Origin: Thermoproteota archaeon
Lineage (GTDB): Archaea > Thermoproteota > Bathyarchaeia > Bathyarchaeales > Bathycorpusculaceae
Assembly: GCA_012511995.1 (NCBI GenBank)
Contig: JAAZFA010000207.1
Location: 1 to 16,790, forward strand
Direction of reading: 5' to 3'
Length of the DNA: 16,790 nucleotides
Below, piece by piece: positions 1 through 7,735 of the stretch. Numbering within the stretch: position 1 is the first letter of the stretch; each line of letters begins with the position of its first letter. Position numbers and translations under genes: made by a program. The notes beneath the pieces were generated by a model, which saw only the letters and a list, made by a program, of their open reading frames with translations, had not been told where the DNA came from and did no database searches.

Positions 1-87
1 CTCTTCAATGATTTGCCTGTATCAGACGAATTTAAACAATGGATGAAAACCCTAACTGGTAAAACGATTACCAAGCCGCCTCTATAA
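1..87 (+). CDS. C-terminal end of an unrecognised protein (partial)
   Basis: Frame 1 is open from the first base to a TAA at 85-87 and encodes 28 residues ending in TITKPPL. The gene begins outside the window. The peptide has no motif I recognise; it is hydrophilic, with one Trp. It converges on the copper ATPase gene with only 6 bp between the two stop codons, which is typical of two real genes meeting tail to tail and is the main reason to believe it. Function unknown. Confidence 0.5.
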   Translation, partial: LFNDLPVSDEFKQWMKTLTGKTITKPPL

Positions 88-93
88 GGCATG

Positions 94-2085
94 TCAACGT
101 AAGGTTTGGCTGTTTATGGCTACCAAGATTGTGCTAAGCGACATCAAAATAGCGCCTACAGCTGGATCGATTACAATTCCAAAACCAGTGAATAGGCCTG
201 CTGCCAAAGGAATAGCGAATATATTATAGCCTGCTGCCCACCAGAGATTTTGTACCATTTTAGAGTATGTTCGACGTGAGAAATTGATAGCTTTAGGAAC
301 ATCTTGGGGGTTGTTTTTCACTAAAATAATATCTGCGCTTTCAATGGCAACATCGGTTCCTGCCCCGATTGCAATTCCGATATCTGCTGTAACCAATGCA
401 GGCGCGTCGTTTATTCCGTCGCCGACCATAGCTACACGATAGCCCTGTTGCTTGATTGAGGTGATTTTGCTTGCTTTTTGATCAGGTAGCACCTCTGCAA
501 AGTATTCGTCGACACCTATGTCTTTAGCAACCGCTGAAGCTACTTTTTTTGAGTCACCCGTTAACATGTAAACTTTTACGCCACTACGCTTCAATTCCTC
601 CACTGCAGAGCGAGATTCTTTTCGTATCTTGTCAGCTAATGCAAAAGCACCTGCTAATTTATTTTCGATTACTGTAAAAACAACTGTTTTTCCTGCATTT
701 TGAAGCGAATCTATTCGTTTATCATCGAATTGGATGTTTAGATCTTTTAGGAGTGCTGGGCTTCCAACATAAACAGTGGTGCCATCAATTTTGGCTTGAA
801 CACCCTTTCCAGGAAGTGCTATAAAGTATTTACTTTCGGGGATTTTAACTTTTTTAGCTTTAGCATAGTTAACTATTGCTTTTGCGATTACATGTTCAGA
901 GTGTATTTCAACTGATGCTGTGTAGGCTAATACTTCTTTTTCAGTTGTAAAACGTATTATATTGGTGACTCCGAATTGCCCGGTAGTCAGTGTACCAGTC
1001 TTGTCAAAAACTACTGTTTTTATTGCTCTTGCATCTTCAAATGCCTTTCGATCACGGATTAGTATGCCATTTTTAGCAGTTATCGAAGTTGAAAGTGCAA
1101 CTACTAACGGAATCGCTAAGCCCAAAGCATGTGGGCAAGCAATAACCAGTACTGTGACGCTTCTAGTTAAAGCAAATTGTATATCGCCTATTAAACCCCA
1201 TATAGCAAACGCCAAAATTCCCGAGATTATTGCAACATAAAACAGTAGAGCTGCGGCCCTGTTGGCGAGGTCTTGTGTATGAGACTTGCTTTCTTGGGCT
1301 TTACGAACGAGCTGTACTACTTGCGACAGATATGTAGCTTCACCTGTTTTGTCGATATATGTTCGTAATGAACCATCTCCGTTAATGGCGCCGCCGATGA
1401 CAGAGTCGTTTGTTTTTTTGTGAATTGGTTTTGATTCGCCTGTGAGCAAAGATTCATCTACATAGGATTCGCCTTCGATTACTGTGCCATCAGAAGGAAT
1501 TTTTTCCCCTGGACGAACTAGTACTATATTTCCGAGTTTCAAATGAGCGGCAGGTATGTCAACAATTTGCTCATCTATTATGACATGTGCCGTTGTAGGC
1601 ATCACTTTTACTAATTCTTCGATCGCTCTTGAAGCCCCTAATACACTTCGTGCTTCTAACCAATGTCCAAGTAGCATAATATCAATTAGAGTTACGAGTT
1701 CCCAGAAAAAGTCGCTGCCTATAGAGAAAAAAACTGTCGTTGTGGAGAAGAAAAAAGCGACAGATATGGCTGTGCCAACGAGTGTCATCATACCGGGTTG
1801 CCGTTGCTTAAGTTCTTGGATGAGGCCTGTTAAGAATGGCCAGCCACCATAGACATAGATTATCGTTGCTAATGATAGTAGGATATAATGTTGGTTGGGT
1901 ATGGTAAGGGAATATTGTAGCCAGTTCTGAATTATTTCGGAGAGAACCAAAACGGGTATAGTTAATATGAGGCACACAAAAAAACGAGTTTTTAAAGTTT
2001 GTATGTGCGTCGTATGACCTTGCATTAGTCCTTCATGCTTCATGCCATGCATATTTTGTTGAGAAGAATGAGTTCTATGATTCAT
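94..2085 (-). CDS. copB: Copper-exporting P1B-type ATPase, CopB-like
   Basis: This is a membrane pump that uses ATP to move copper out of the cytoplasm. The 663 residues show a His/Met-rich N-terminus (roughly residues 2-27) instead of a Cys-type metal domain, an actuator loop with TGES at 215-218, the membrane metal site CPH at 317-319, the phosphorylation site DKTGTLT starting at D361, MLTGDS near 508, GDGIND at 555-560, and GYN at 619-621 and MSLS near 648 in the last membrane segments. CPH rather than CPC is the mark of the CopB (P1B-3) group. The nearly invariant His-Pro of the nucleotide-binding domain reads His-Val (398-399, in [10 protein letters not shown]), which is unusual. The start is ATG at 2085. 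It lies 37 bp downstream of the transcript-cleavage factor gene on the same strand, with a T8 run between them, so co-transcription is possible but uncertain. Copper versus silver preference cannot be read from sequence. Confidence 0.93.
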   Translation of the reverse strand: MNHRTHSSQQNMHGMKHEGLMQGHTTHIQTLKTRFFVCLILTIPVLVLSEIIQNWLQYSLTIPNQHYILLSLATIIYVYGGWPFLTGLIQELKQRQPGMMTLVGTAISVAFFFSTTTVFFSIGSDFFWELVTLIDIMLLGHWLEARSVLGASRAIEELVKVMPTTAHVIIDEQIVDIPAAHLKLGNIVLVRPGEKIPSDGTVIEGESYVDESLLTGESKPIHKKTNDSVIGGAINGDGSLRTYIDKTGEATYLSQVVQLVRKAQESKSHTQDLANRAAALLFYVAIISGILAFAIWGLIGDIQFALTRSVTVLVIACPHALGLAIPLVVALSTSITAKNGILIRDRKAFEDARAIKTVVFDKTGTLTTGQFGVTNIIRFTTEKEVLAYTASVEIHSEHVIAKAIVNYAKAKKVKIPESKYFIALPGKGVQAKIDGTTVYVGSPALLKDLNIQFDDKRIDSLQNAGKTVVFTVIENKLAGAFALADKIRKESRSAVEELKRSGVKVYMLTGDSKKVASAVAKDIGVDEYFAEVLPDQKASKITSIKQQGYRVAMVGDGINDAPALVTADIGIAIGAGTDVAIESADIILVKNNPQDVPKAINFSRRTYSKMVQNLWWAAGYNIFAIPLAAGLFTGFGIVIDPAVGAILMSLSTILVAINSQTLR

Positions 2086-2105
2086 AAGTAATAACTAAAA
2101 GAAAG

Positions 2106-2113
2106 AAAAAAAA
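2106..2113 (-). terminator. Oligo-T run after the TFS gene
   Basis: Eight consecutive T residues on the minus strand begin about 9 bases after the TFS stop codon, followed by further pyrimidines. Archaeal RNA polymerase terminates at such U-tracts without needing a hairpin. It may separate TFS from the downstream ATPase gene or only attenuate read-through. Confidence 0.4.
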
Positions 2114-2122
2114 TTGTTTTAC

Positions 2123-2476
2123 TTAAGTGTATTCTCTGAATGTGAAACTGCAGCTAGTACACCGTAGAAACTGTGTCGAAGACTCATCAGAACCTCGAGT
2201 TTGCACCAGCCAGACATTAACATTGTTATTTCCACATCGTGGACATTTAACCTGTATTGTCGGCATTGTGTAGAGTTCCTGCATTTCCCGGTCGATTACT
2301 GCAACGAATTGTTTAGGACTGTGTTTGATAACTTTTCCGTTCGTTAATTTTAATTCTGCATCGGGTTTTTTATGGCCGCATTTAACACAGGATAGCATTA
2401 TTGTAGCTTGGCTTCCTGATCGAATTTTTTGTGGTGTTAGTCTTGAACCGCATTCCATACAAAATTTCATTGACAC
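2123..2476 (-). CDS. tfs: Transcription factor S (TFIIS/RPB9-like transcript-cleavage factor)
   Basis: The 117-residue protein has two zinc ribbons. The N-terminal RPB9-like ribbon uses C6, C9, C30 and C33; the C-terminal TFIIS-type ribbon uses C78, C81, C106 and C109. The C-terminal ribbon carries TRGSDESSTQF, with the acidic pair D97-E98 at the tip that reaches the RNA polymerase active site and stimulates cleavage of backtracked RNA. Length and layout match archaeal TFS. The start is GTG at 2476: a GGAG on the minus strand (2484-2487) lies 7 bases upstream. The ATG two codons later has 13 bases of spacing and is less likely. The acidic pair is intact, so it should be an active cleavage factor. 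Archaea often carry several TFS paralogues, some of them inhibitory; this one looks like the canonical type. Confidence 0.9.
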   Translation of the reverse strand: MSMKFCMECGSRLTPQKIRSGSQATIMLSCVKCGHKKPDAELKLTNGKVIKHSPKQFVAVIDREMQELYTMPTIQVKCPRCGNNNVNVWLVQTRGSDESSTQFLRCTSCSFTFREYT

Positions 2477-2615
2477 TTTACAACTCCTAAAAGATGTTAT
2501 GACGATTCGTTAGATGGACACAGGCAGCTTGGAAGATGAGGCGAGAGAGTAACCAAAACTGAATTGCTTGGGTCTCGATTAACTGTTGATTCGTCTGACA
2601 CCTTCGGATATTATC

Positions 2616-2630
2616 ACATCCTTCGGATGT
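2616..2630. repeat. Small hairpin with a flanking direct repeat
   Basis: ACATCC-TTC-GGATGT is a perfect 6-bp stem with a 3-base loop. The 9-mer CCTTCGGAT inside it also occurs at 2601-2609, 19 bp upstream. It lies 3' of the C2H2 zinc-finger gene, about 40 bases beyond its stop on the minus strand. It could be an mRNA 3'-end structure or chance; no function can be assigned. Confidence 0.3.
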
Positions 2631-2671
2631 TATTTCTTAGTGTTTTTTGAATCATAAATAAACTTGTGACT

Positions 2672-2818
2672 TCATTGGTGCCGCACAATTTTTTTTGGTG
2701 CTAACCAGTTGTCACCGCAAACTGTTCCTCGGTGTTTGTTGATACGGTGTTGTCTAAGTTGTTCAGGGTTGGCGAGACTTTTTCTGCATATGGGGCAACG
2801 AAAAACTTGTTTTAGCAA
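2672..2818 (-). CDS. Small C2H2 zinc-finger protein (48 aa)
   Basis: The frame encodes 48 residues containing CPICRKSLANPEQLRQHRIN followed by KH, a classic C-x2-C-x12-H-x4-H zinc finger with the conserved Leu before the first His. The finger is near the N-terminus and is followed by a short tail rich in basic residues (ending KKIVRHQ). No ATG is available: the frame is closed by a TAG upstream, and TTG at 2816-2818 is the best start, with AAGGCGG (2824-2830) five bases before it and a TATA-like box at 2855-2862. Single C2H2 fingers of this size are known in archaea and are presumed to bind nucleic acid. The finger itself is clear from sequence; the start codon and expression are inference. 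A short Met-starting frame at 2840 (MDQT, then stop) is out of frame and ignored. Confidence 0.72.
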   Translation of the reverse strand: MLKQVFRCPICRKSLANPEQLRQHRINKHRGTVCGDNWLAPKKIVRHQ

Positions 2819-2854
2819 ATTAGCCGCCTTACGTTTGATCCATGGCTAAAGCGG

Positions 2855-2862
2855 TATATTAA
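2855..2862 (-). promoter_or_regulatory. TATA box for the C2H2 zinc-finger gene
   Basis: TTAATATA on the minus strand, preceded by CATTTC. Transcription would begin near 2833, giving a leader of about 15 bases that contains the AAGGCGG ribosome-binding sequence before the TTG start. Confidence 0.45.
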
Positions 2863-2868
2863 GAAATG

Positions 2869-2894
2869 TGATTGTTATGGTACAGTAACAATCA
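2869..2894. promoter_or_regulatory. Palindrome TGATTGTTA-N8-TAACAATCA
   Basis: A perfect 9-bp inverted repeat with an 8-base spacer ends 6 bp upstream of the zinc-finger TATA box, where archaeal transcription factors commonly bind. It also lies about 40 bases past the stop of the aspartase-like gene, so it could instead form an RNA hairpin at that transcript's end. The T7 run comes before it rather than after it, which fits an operator better than an intrinsic terminator. Confidence 0.45.
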
Positions 2895-2914
2895 ACCCAA
2901 AGCTAAAATGCGTT

Positions 2915-2921
2915 AAAAAAA
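2915..2921 (-). terminator. Oligo-T terminator after the aspartase-like gene
   Basis: Seven consecutive T residues on the minus strand begin 13 bases after the stop codon at 2935. A U-tract of this length is sufficient for termination by archaeal RNA polymerase. Confidence 0.5.
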
Positions 2922-2934
2922 TCTAAAGTCAAGA

Positions 2935-4335
2935 TTACTGCTCGTTTATCAAGTTTTTGCGGCTAAAAATCTTTTCTATTTCTTCTTTGGATAGTGAGCC
3001 CTTCTCAATTGCCGATTCTTTTACAGTACGGTTTTCTGCTTGAGCTTGTTTTGCGATTTTTGCAGCTTCCATGTAACCAATTTTTGGTGCCAGAAAAGTA
3101 GCTAGCGAAGGGTTCTTTTCTAAGTATTGTTCACATCGTTTTTCATTGACAGTTATGCCCTTAACACATTTTTCTATGAATGTTGGAATATAATTCGTTA
3201 GGATTTGTATACTAAACAGCATGTTATATGCAATAACTGGAGTCATAACGTTGAGTTCTAGTTGTCCAGCTTGAACTGCCAACGAGACTGCCTCGTCACA
3301 GCCGACGACTTGATAAGCAACCATGTTGAGGCATTCAGCCATAACTGGGTTAACTTTTCCAGGCATAATCGATGAACCAGGCTGAACGGCAGGTAAGGTG
3401 ATTTCATTTATACCTGTTGTAGGTCCCGAAGCTAACAGCCGAAGATCATTGGCGATTCTTATGAGCTCTAAGGAGAGTTCTTTAAGAGCACTTGAAACCG
3501 TTTGCGCTCTCCGGTGGCTTTGTAGTGCCTCAAAGTTGTCAGTGGCTGGTTTAAGTGGATAACCTGTTAGTTTTGCTAGTTCAGTGACTGCTAACTGCTT
3601 GTATTTTGGATGACTGTTGGCTCCGGTACCAGTAGCTGTTCCGCCTAATGCAACACTGTAGAGGTTCTCTTGTCGTCTACGAAGTTCAGCGGTTGCATTT
3701 GCTATTGCTGCACCATAGGCAGTGAATTCTTGACCAATAGTGATGGGTACTGCATCTTGGAGGTGTGTTCTACCCGATTTTAGCACATGAGAATATTTTT
3801 TCCCCAAATCTATGAAGGCTTCTGAGAGTTCGTCGAGTTCTTTTAACAGTGTCTGAAGCGCCATCAATAAAGAAACATGCAATGCCGTAGGGTAAGTGTC
3901 GTTTGTGGATTGCGCCATGTTAACATGATCGTTTGGATTAACATATTTGTAATCACCTTTCTGCTTACCAAGTATTTCTAATCCCCGATTGGCTAAAACC
4001 TCGTTAGTGTTCATATTAAATGAGGTTCCAGCTCCAGCTTGGAAGACGTCAACCACAAATTGGTCAGTGAATTTTCCAGCTAATATTTCATCGCAAGCTT
4101 GCACGATTATATCGCAGATTTTTTTATCTAACCAACCAACCTGCAAGTTTGCAAGCGCCGAAGCTTTTTTGACAAGCACATAAGCTTTAATAAAGTAGGG
4201 CGAAGCCTTAAGCCCGCTTACTGGGAAATTTTCGATTGCACGAAAAGTTTGAATACCAAAGTAAACATCATTTGGAATTGTTTTTTCGCCAAGTGGATCA
4301 AATTCTATACGTACGCCCATATCCTTATCCGCCAT
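2935..4335 (-). CDS. aspA: Aspartate ammonia-lyase (fumarase/aspartase family)
   Basis: The 466-residue protein belongs to the class II fumarase/aspartase superfamily. It shows GAGTSFNMNTNEVLANRG (101-118), NPNDHVNMAQSTND (133-146), GRTHLQDA (188-195) and the signature loop GSSIMPGKVNP (320-330) with the catalytic serine. GAGTS-NMNTNE and the LQDAVP segment follow aspartases; class II fumarases usually have GSGTQSNMNMNE and a different HPNDDVN segment. The predicted reaction is the reversible conversion of L-aspartate to fumarate and ammonia in the cytoplasm. Fumarase activity cannot be excluded, because archaeal members are poorly characterised. The start is ATG at 4335; another Met at codon 6 has AAGGAT just before it and is an alternative. 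Two copies of AGCAGTAA lie directly upstream. The HD-domain gene ends 62 bp upstream on the same strand and may be co-transcribed. Confidence 0.85.
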   Translation of the reverse strand: MADKDMGVRIEFDPLGEKTIPNDVYFGIQTFRAIENFPVSGLKASPYFIKAYVLVKKASALANLQVGWLDKKICDIIVQACDEILAGKFTDQFVVDVFQAGAGTSFNMNTNEVLANRGLEILGKQKGDYKYVNPNDHVNMAQSTNDTYPTALHVSLLMALQTLLKELDELSEAFIDLGKKYSHVLKSGRTHLQDAVPITIGQEFTAYGAAIANATAELRRRQENLYSVALGGTATGTGANSHPKYKQLAVTELAKLTGYPLKPATDNFEALQSHRRAQTVSSALKELSLELIRIANDLRLLASGPTTGINEITLPAVQPGSSIMPGKVNPVMAECLNMVAYQVVGCDEAVSLAVQAGQLELNVMTPVIAYNMLFSIQILTNYIPTFIEKCVKGITVNEKRCEQYLEKNPSLATFLAPKIGYMEAAKIAKQAQAENRTVKESAIEKGSLSKEEIEKIFSRKNLINEQ

Positions 4336-4359
4336 CTTACTGCTTTATTGGTTACTGCT
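4336..4359. repeat. Direct repeat AGCAGTAA upstream of the aspartase-like gene
   Basis: On the minus strand AGCAGTAA occurs at 4352-4359 and again at 4337-4344, 15 bp apart, the nearer copy ending one base before the ATG. The same 9-mer AGCAGTAAG occurs at 5362-5370 on the plus strand ahead of the 57-residue protein's start. Possible protein-binding or translational element, or chance. Confidence 0.3.
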
Positions 4360-4397
4360 CAGATAAGATTTTTCTTTTTAGAGTAAGTTAAATTAGG

Positions 4398-5204
4398 TTA
4401 AATCTCGAATTTTTCGATTATTCTATTTTCTTTTTCACCCGTGATTTCAGCAGTTACATGAAAGAATTTTTCAAGTCCTGATTTAATGATTCGAGGTTTT
4501 AAGAGTTCGTCGATTTGAAAGACACCTGCAGAGTTTGTCATTTTTATTTTGATAGTTATCGGTTTTTGCGCATGTTCTGTTGCTTCAATTAAGACTTTTT
4601 CTATACTCAAGGCTGAGACAGCGTGTATATCGATTTTTCCGGAGTTAAAGGGGATACGTGCTCGTCCTGCTTCCATATCTAAAGCGTCAGCTATACCGAC
4701 TACACCTGCTTCCTTCGTTAATACTCTATTATCTGTATTGCTACTTGGCTTTTCTTCATGGCATACAATTGAGTGGAGCACTTCTGAGGTTATGATAACA
4801 CGTTCTTCCTGATTGTACGTAGGTGTTAAGAGATTCTGAAGGATGTCGTATGCGATAAATGTGCTGTATTTTTCGTGATCCCGACGCTGTACAATCATAC
4901 CTAAATCATGCATTATTGAACCTAAAACAACAATTACTTCTGCATCATCGTTTGTCATTCCATAATCTTCAACAACACTTGGCGTTATGAGTTTCTTATC
5001 AACCAAGATTCTTAAAAGCTTGAGTGCTATGTTTGAGACTATTTTGACATGTGTTGGACCATGATCTGTGTACCCCATGCGTTCGATTGCCATTACATTT
5101 GAGCATTTCCAGCAGGTATGCAGTTTCTTGTCTTCTTTTATTTTCTCCATAATCTGCTTTAGTTTCATGTTGCCGCGGTATGGAATGTTGAAAACATATG
5201 ACAA
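4398..5204 (-). CDS. HD-domain metal-dependent phosphohydrolase
   Basis: The protein has an HD-type metal site: HGPTH (48-52), the H99-D100 pair in MHDLG, H144 and H149, and D173 in IADALD. These are the expected ligands for one or two divalent metals in HD phosphohydrolases, which act on nucleotides or phosphodiesters; the substrate cannot be read from sequence. A C-terminal part (about 190-268) is beta-rich and unrecognised. The longest frame begins with TTG at 5204, with AGGAG about 11 bases upstream, giving 268 residues. The internal ATG at codon 13 (MKLKQIMEK) matches where I expect the family to begin, but has no ribosome-binding sequence. A TATA-like TTTAAA at 5246-5251 fits the TTG start. 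The CWKC at 31-34 is a possible extra metal or redox site. It is transcribed away from the 57-residue protein gene and toward the aspartase-like gene. Confidence 0.8.
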   Translation of the reverse strand: MSYVFNIPYRGNMKLKQIMEKIKEDKKLHTCWKCSNVMAIERMGYTDHGPTHVKIVSNIALKLLRILVDKKLITPSVVEDYGMTNDDAEVIVVLGSIMHDLGMIVQRRDHEKYSTFIAYDILQNLLTPTYNQEERVIITSEVLHSIVCHEEKPSSNTDNRVLTKEAGVVGIADALDMEAGRARIPFNSGKIDIHAVSALSIEKVLIEATEHAQKPITIKIKMTNSAGVFQIDELLKPRIIKSGLEKFFHVTAEITGEKENRIIEKFEI

Positions 5205-5245
5205 ATTCTTCTATGCTCCTTTACTGTTTTATTATGTGTAGTTGA

Positions 5246-5251
5246 TTTAAA
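5246..5251 (-). promoter_or_regulatory. TATA-like box for the HD-domain gene
   Basis: GGTTTAAATC on the minus strand, with its TTTAAA core about 42 bases upstream of the TTG start. Spacing would give a leader of about 18 bases that includes the AGGAG. Confidence 0.35.
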
Positions 5252-5379
5252 CCTACGCTACCAATCCAATGTATTGAATTGTAAATAATTCGAGTTTGCA
5301 ATGTTTTGGTCAGTTGAACTAGAATCTGGACGGTAAGTTAATACGGTAAGCTCAATATTGGAGCAGTAAGGTAATAACG

Positions 5380-5553
5380 ATGTTGGACAAGAACAAATTT
5401 TCCGACCAGTCAAAACAGGTCAAATTGCCCTGTGGCTGCATCTATCATGACAAAGGCTGGATGTTAACGCGTGTCAAAGAATGTGCGTACCATCACCGTA
5501 GAAGAACAACGAAGCGACCGTATAGACCTAAAGCTGAATGTGTACGGCCCTAA
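5380..5553 (+). CDS. Small Cys/His zinc-site protein (57 aa)
   Basis: An ATG-started frame of 57 residues contains LPCGCIYHDKGWML and then KECAYHHRRR. The Cys-Gly-Cys and Cys-x2-His-His pairs, separated by about 16 residues, make a plausible zinc site; the rest is basic (RRTTKRPYRP), which suggests nucleic-acid binding. AAGG precedes the ATG by about 8 bases. It ends 76 bp before the flippase-like gene on the same strand. I do not recognise a named family; the CGC...C..H layout is seen in other tiny archaeal proteins, from memory only. The frame on the opposite strand over this interval also stays open but runs backwards into the flippase start and has no motif. Confidence 0.6.
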   Translation: MLDKNKFSDQSKQVKLPCGCIYHDKGWMLTRVKECAYHHRRRTTKRPYRPKAECVRP

Positions 5554-5629
5554 ACGTTTTAGCGCTGTTGCGTATTGCGAGTCATTTTTCCGCAATCCAT
5601 TTAACTTGCAGTGTTGATTCCTAATCGAT

Positions 5630-6766
5630 ATGTCTGACCAACAATCGCCGCAAAAAACAAAGGGACGTTCTAAACAATTCCTAAAATATGGCATACAAAT
5701 TGTTGCCATGATTGCCATCTTTGTTGCATTGTTCTGGTACATTGGAACTACGGTTCCAGTCGAATTTAAACCAAATGAACCAACGATAATAAGAGGCGTT
5801 GATTATCTCTACACTACTTTGCTTACACTTGATATTGGATATTTTCTTCTAGCTTTTTTGATGTACTTTGGAATTAACTTCTTTTTTGTAGTACGAATAA
5901 GACGTGTTTTAGCAAAAGATGGTGTTAAAACGTCCTTTGGTAAAACAATGTTAGCGCATTATGCTGGAATGTTAACAAGTGACGTTACCCCTGGGCGCTC
6001 AGGATACATTTTAACACCAGTTTACCTTAGAGATCAAAAGGTGCCAGCTTCAAAAGGACTCTCCAGTATCCTTGGCATCCAAACTATTGAGTTTTTAATA
6101 AAAGTAGCAGGTGGTGTTGGCGCTGTTCTTTTCTTAGTTAACACCGTGTCGCTTGTAACTTGGAACGAACTTTTTCCAGGGACAATCTTAGGAATAAACG
6201 TCGGAATACTTGTAGCAGCATTTGGCATCGCTTTAATGCTTACTGGCGCTATTGTGTTAGCGGCTTTTACTTGGTCCCAACGAGCCATCGGATTGTTTGA
6301 TCGCATTGCTAATTGGCGATTCTTTAAGAAATTCACAGGGGGGTTGATGGGAAGACTCGAGGAATACAAAGAAAGTGCACATAGCACCCAAAAGGCGATT
6401 CCAGAGATACTAGGCTTTACTTTGATATGTTGGGTTCTTAAAGGCTTAGAATGGTACTTCTTAGGCTTAGCATTAGGTTTTACAGATATTCCATTTATCG
6501 CTTATTTCCTAATTCATCCACTAGTAACTGCTTTAGCGTTTGTACCGATAACTCCTGCAGGTGTTGGCGTTCAAGAGTTTGGTATTATCGGTATCTTGGG
6601 GCTGTTAGGTGTTGCGGCAGCGCCCGCAGCTGTCTTTGGTTTACTAGCTCGTGGGTTGTTAATTATTCAAGACCTTATTGGTGTCCCGCAAATAGTGAAA
6701 TCAGCAGGGCTGCTCTTCTCTAGAAAAAGGGAAGATAGACCCTCGGTTCCAATTGCAACTCAATAA
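5630..6766 (+). CDS. UPF0104/AglD-like flippase-related integral membrane protein
   Basis: This 378-residue protein has a charged N-terminus and about eight hydrophobic segments (near 20-40, 64-88, 150-172, 188-214, 258-282, 288-308, 314-338 and 340-358). It carries the conserved landmarks of the lysylphosphatidylglycerol-synthase transmembrane / UPF0104 family: SDVTPGRSGYILTPVYL (117-133) and the TPAGVGVQEFGI loop (308-319). Bacterial relatives include the membrane half of MprF; archaeal relatives include AglD, which works in glycosylation or glycolipid handling. The soluble synthase half of MprF is absent, so lipid lysinylation is not supported. A likely role is handling a lipid-linked substrate at the membrane. 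The start is ATG at 5630 without an obvious ribosome-binding sequence. It follows the 57-residue protein gene on the same strand. Confidence 0.82.
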   Translation: MSDQQSPQKTKGRSKQFLKYGIQIVAMIAIFVALFWYIGTTVPVEFKPNEPTIIRGVDYLYTTLLTLDIGYFLLAFLMYFGINFFFVVRIRRVLAKDGVKTSFGKTMLAHYAGMLTSDVTPGRSGYILTPVYLRDQKVPASKGLSSILGIQTIEFLIKVAGGVGAVLFLVNTVSLVTWNELFPGTILGINVGILVAAFGIALMLTGAIVLAAFTWSQRAIGLFDRIANWRFFKKFTGGLMGRLEEYKESAHSTQKAIPEILGFTLICWVLKGLEWYFLGLALGFTDIPFIAYFLIHPLVTALAFVPITPAGVGVQEFGIIGILGLLGVAAAPAAVFGLLARGLLIIQDLIGVPQIVKSAGLLFSRKREDRPSVPIATQ

Positions 6767-6775
6767 TTTTTCTTT
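6767..6775 (+). terminator. T-rich terminator after the flippase-like gene
   Basis: TTTTTCTTT begins at the first base after the TAA stop. This is a U-tract of archaeal type with no hairpin. Confidence 0.4.
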
Positions 6776-6891
6776 GAATGTTAATAGTATGAATCTGAGT
6801 GGCGGTGTCCGAAGATTCGACGTTTAGGTTTAATAATAAATACATAAAAAAGTTGATGTACTATTTCTTCTCAATTTCGCATGATGAGCTG

Positions 6892-7735
6892 TTAAATAAT
6901 GTATATTCTGAACTGATAAGAATACTCAGGCAGGACTTCAATGTAGGTAACGACGACACTAATCAATAAGTTATTACCTTGAAGTAAAGTAGAATTTGTT
7001 CTAGAAACACTTAGGTCATAATTAACCGGTTGCATGGTTGATGTTTGATTATTTGAGTTATCCAAATGTAGTTTGCAACCCAAGGTATATGGAGACGCCG
7101 TCATTGTTCATGCATTTCCAACCGATTAGCTGACTGAATGATGGCCGTTGACTACCCATAAAGGATTTAATCCATAGTTCTTTGCCGGTGTGTAGGTCAA
7201 TTGCAATAACGGGTATTCCAGCAACGATAAATTGTGTAGGCTACATCCTTCATATGCATCACCGTTCTCAAAAGAGCCAGGTTTTGATGGTATATACGTC
7301 GTATCATCTAAAGCTATTTCTCCGATTAGACTACTCTGATTTTGACCAAGAGATCTTGTCTAGAGAATATGCTGTTGCAGGTCCATCATTGAATGGGCTA
7401 TAGCAACCTTAGGTGCTCGAAGCCAATGAGCCATTATGCGGTACTATTCGTGTATTTGAGTACCAACGGGCGAGACCAATATTCTGTTGGGAGCGGGAAT
7501 GCAGGATAGTATTCAACAGAGTCCTTTTGTACGACTAGTATAAGGGAATCACTTTCTGCTGCATGATAGAGATTAGATGTTGGGCATAGGTGACTGGTTG
7601 GATTCTGTTCAGGGGAATTTGTTCTAAGTGTATAGTTTCTGGCTTGATTTAGAATAAAAATGATGCATGTTCTGCTTGTGAGTTTGTTTTTGTGTAATCT
7701 AAAGTTGTGTTGGTAGTGTCAGGTGCTTCGAGGTT
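6892..7735 (-). pseudogene. Decayed PQQ-like beta-propeller repeat protein
   Basis: Read on the minus strand, fragments of one protein appear in order but in different frames. They are: PDTTNTTLDYTKTNSQAEHA (about 7723-7664), then NYTLRTNSPEQNPTSH, KDSVEYYPAF and PLPTEYWSRP (the last at 7496-7467), then TRSLGQNQSSLIGEIALDD and GSFENGDAYEG (about 7350-7240), then IVAGIPVIAIDLHTGKELW and LIGWKCMNNDG (frame 7234-7058), and possibly a last fragment in the frame 7104-6892. The pieces match the expected order of a secreted archaeal PQQ-like propeller protein: Ig-like end, PLPTEYW..RP linker, then a propeller blade with the DL.TGKELW hallmark. At least four frame changes or stops break it, and only about 280 codons remain of a family that often exceeds 800. 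No start or signal peptide is visible. The open frames here on either strand are remnants or shadows. Confidence 0.8.

Noticed and set aside
2935..4335. Annotation as class II fumarase
   Set aside because: The GAGTS-NMNTNE, NPNDHVN and LQDAVP segments follow aspartases more closely than fumarases; fumarase remains a lesser alternative.
5464..5742. A 92-codon minus-strand open frame across the 57-residue gene and the flippase start
   Set aside because: It overlaps the well-supported flippase N-terminus, has no motif, and competes with the better plus-strand Cys/His frame.
5630..6766. Annotation as a full lysylphosphatidylglycerol synthase (MprF)
   Set aside because: Only the membrane domain is present; the soluble aminoacyl-transfer domain is absent at 378 residues.
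6795..6835. A possible tRNA T-arm (GATTCGAC context)
   Set aside because: No matching acceptor stem, D-arm or anticodon arm can be folded around it.
6892..7104. A minus-strand open frame of 70 codons as a separate gene
   Set aside because: It continues the order of the propeller fragments after a frame change and has no start signals, so it is treated as part of the pseudogene.
7182..7403. A plus-strand open frame of 73 codons
   Set aside because: It is antisense to the decayed propeller gene, whose ordered motifs on the minus strand explain this DNA; the plus frame has no motif or ribosome-binding sequence.
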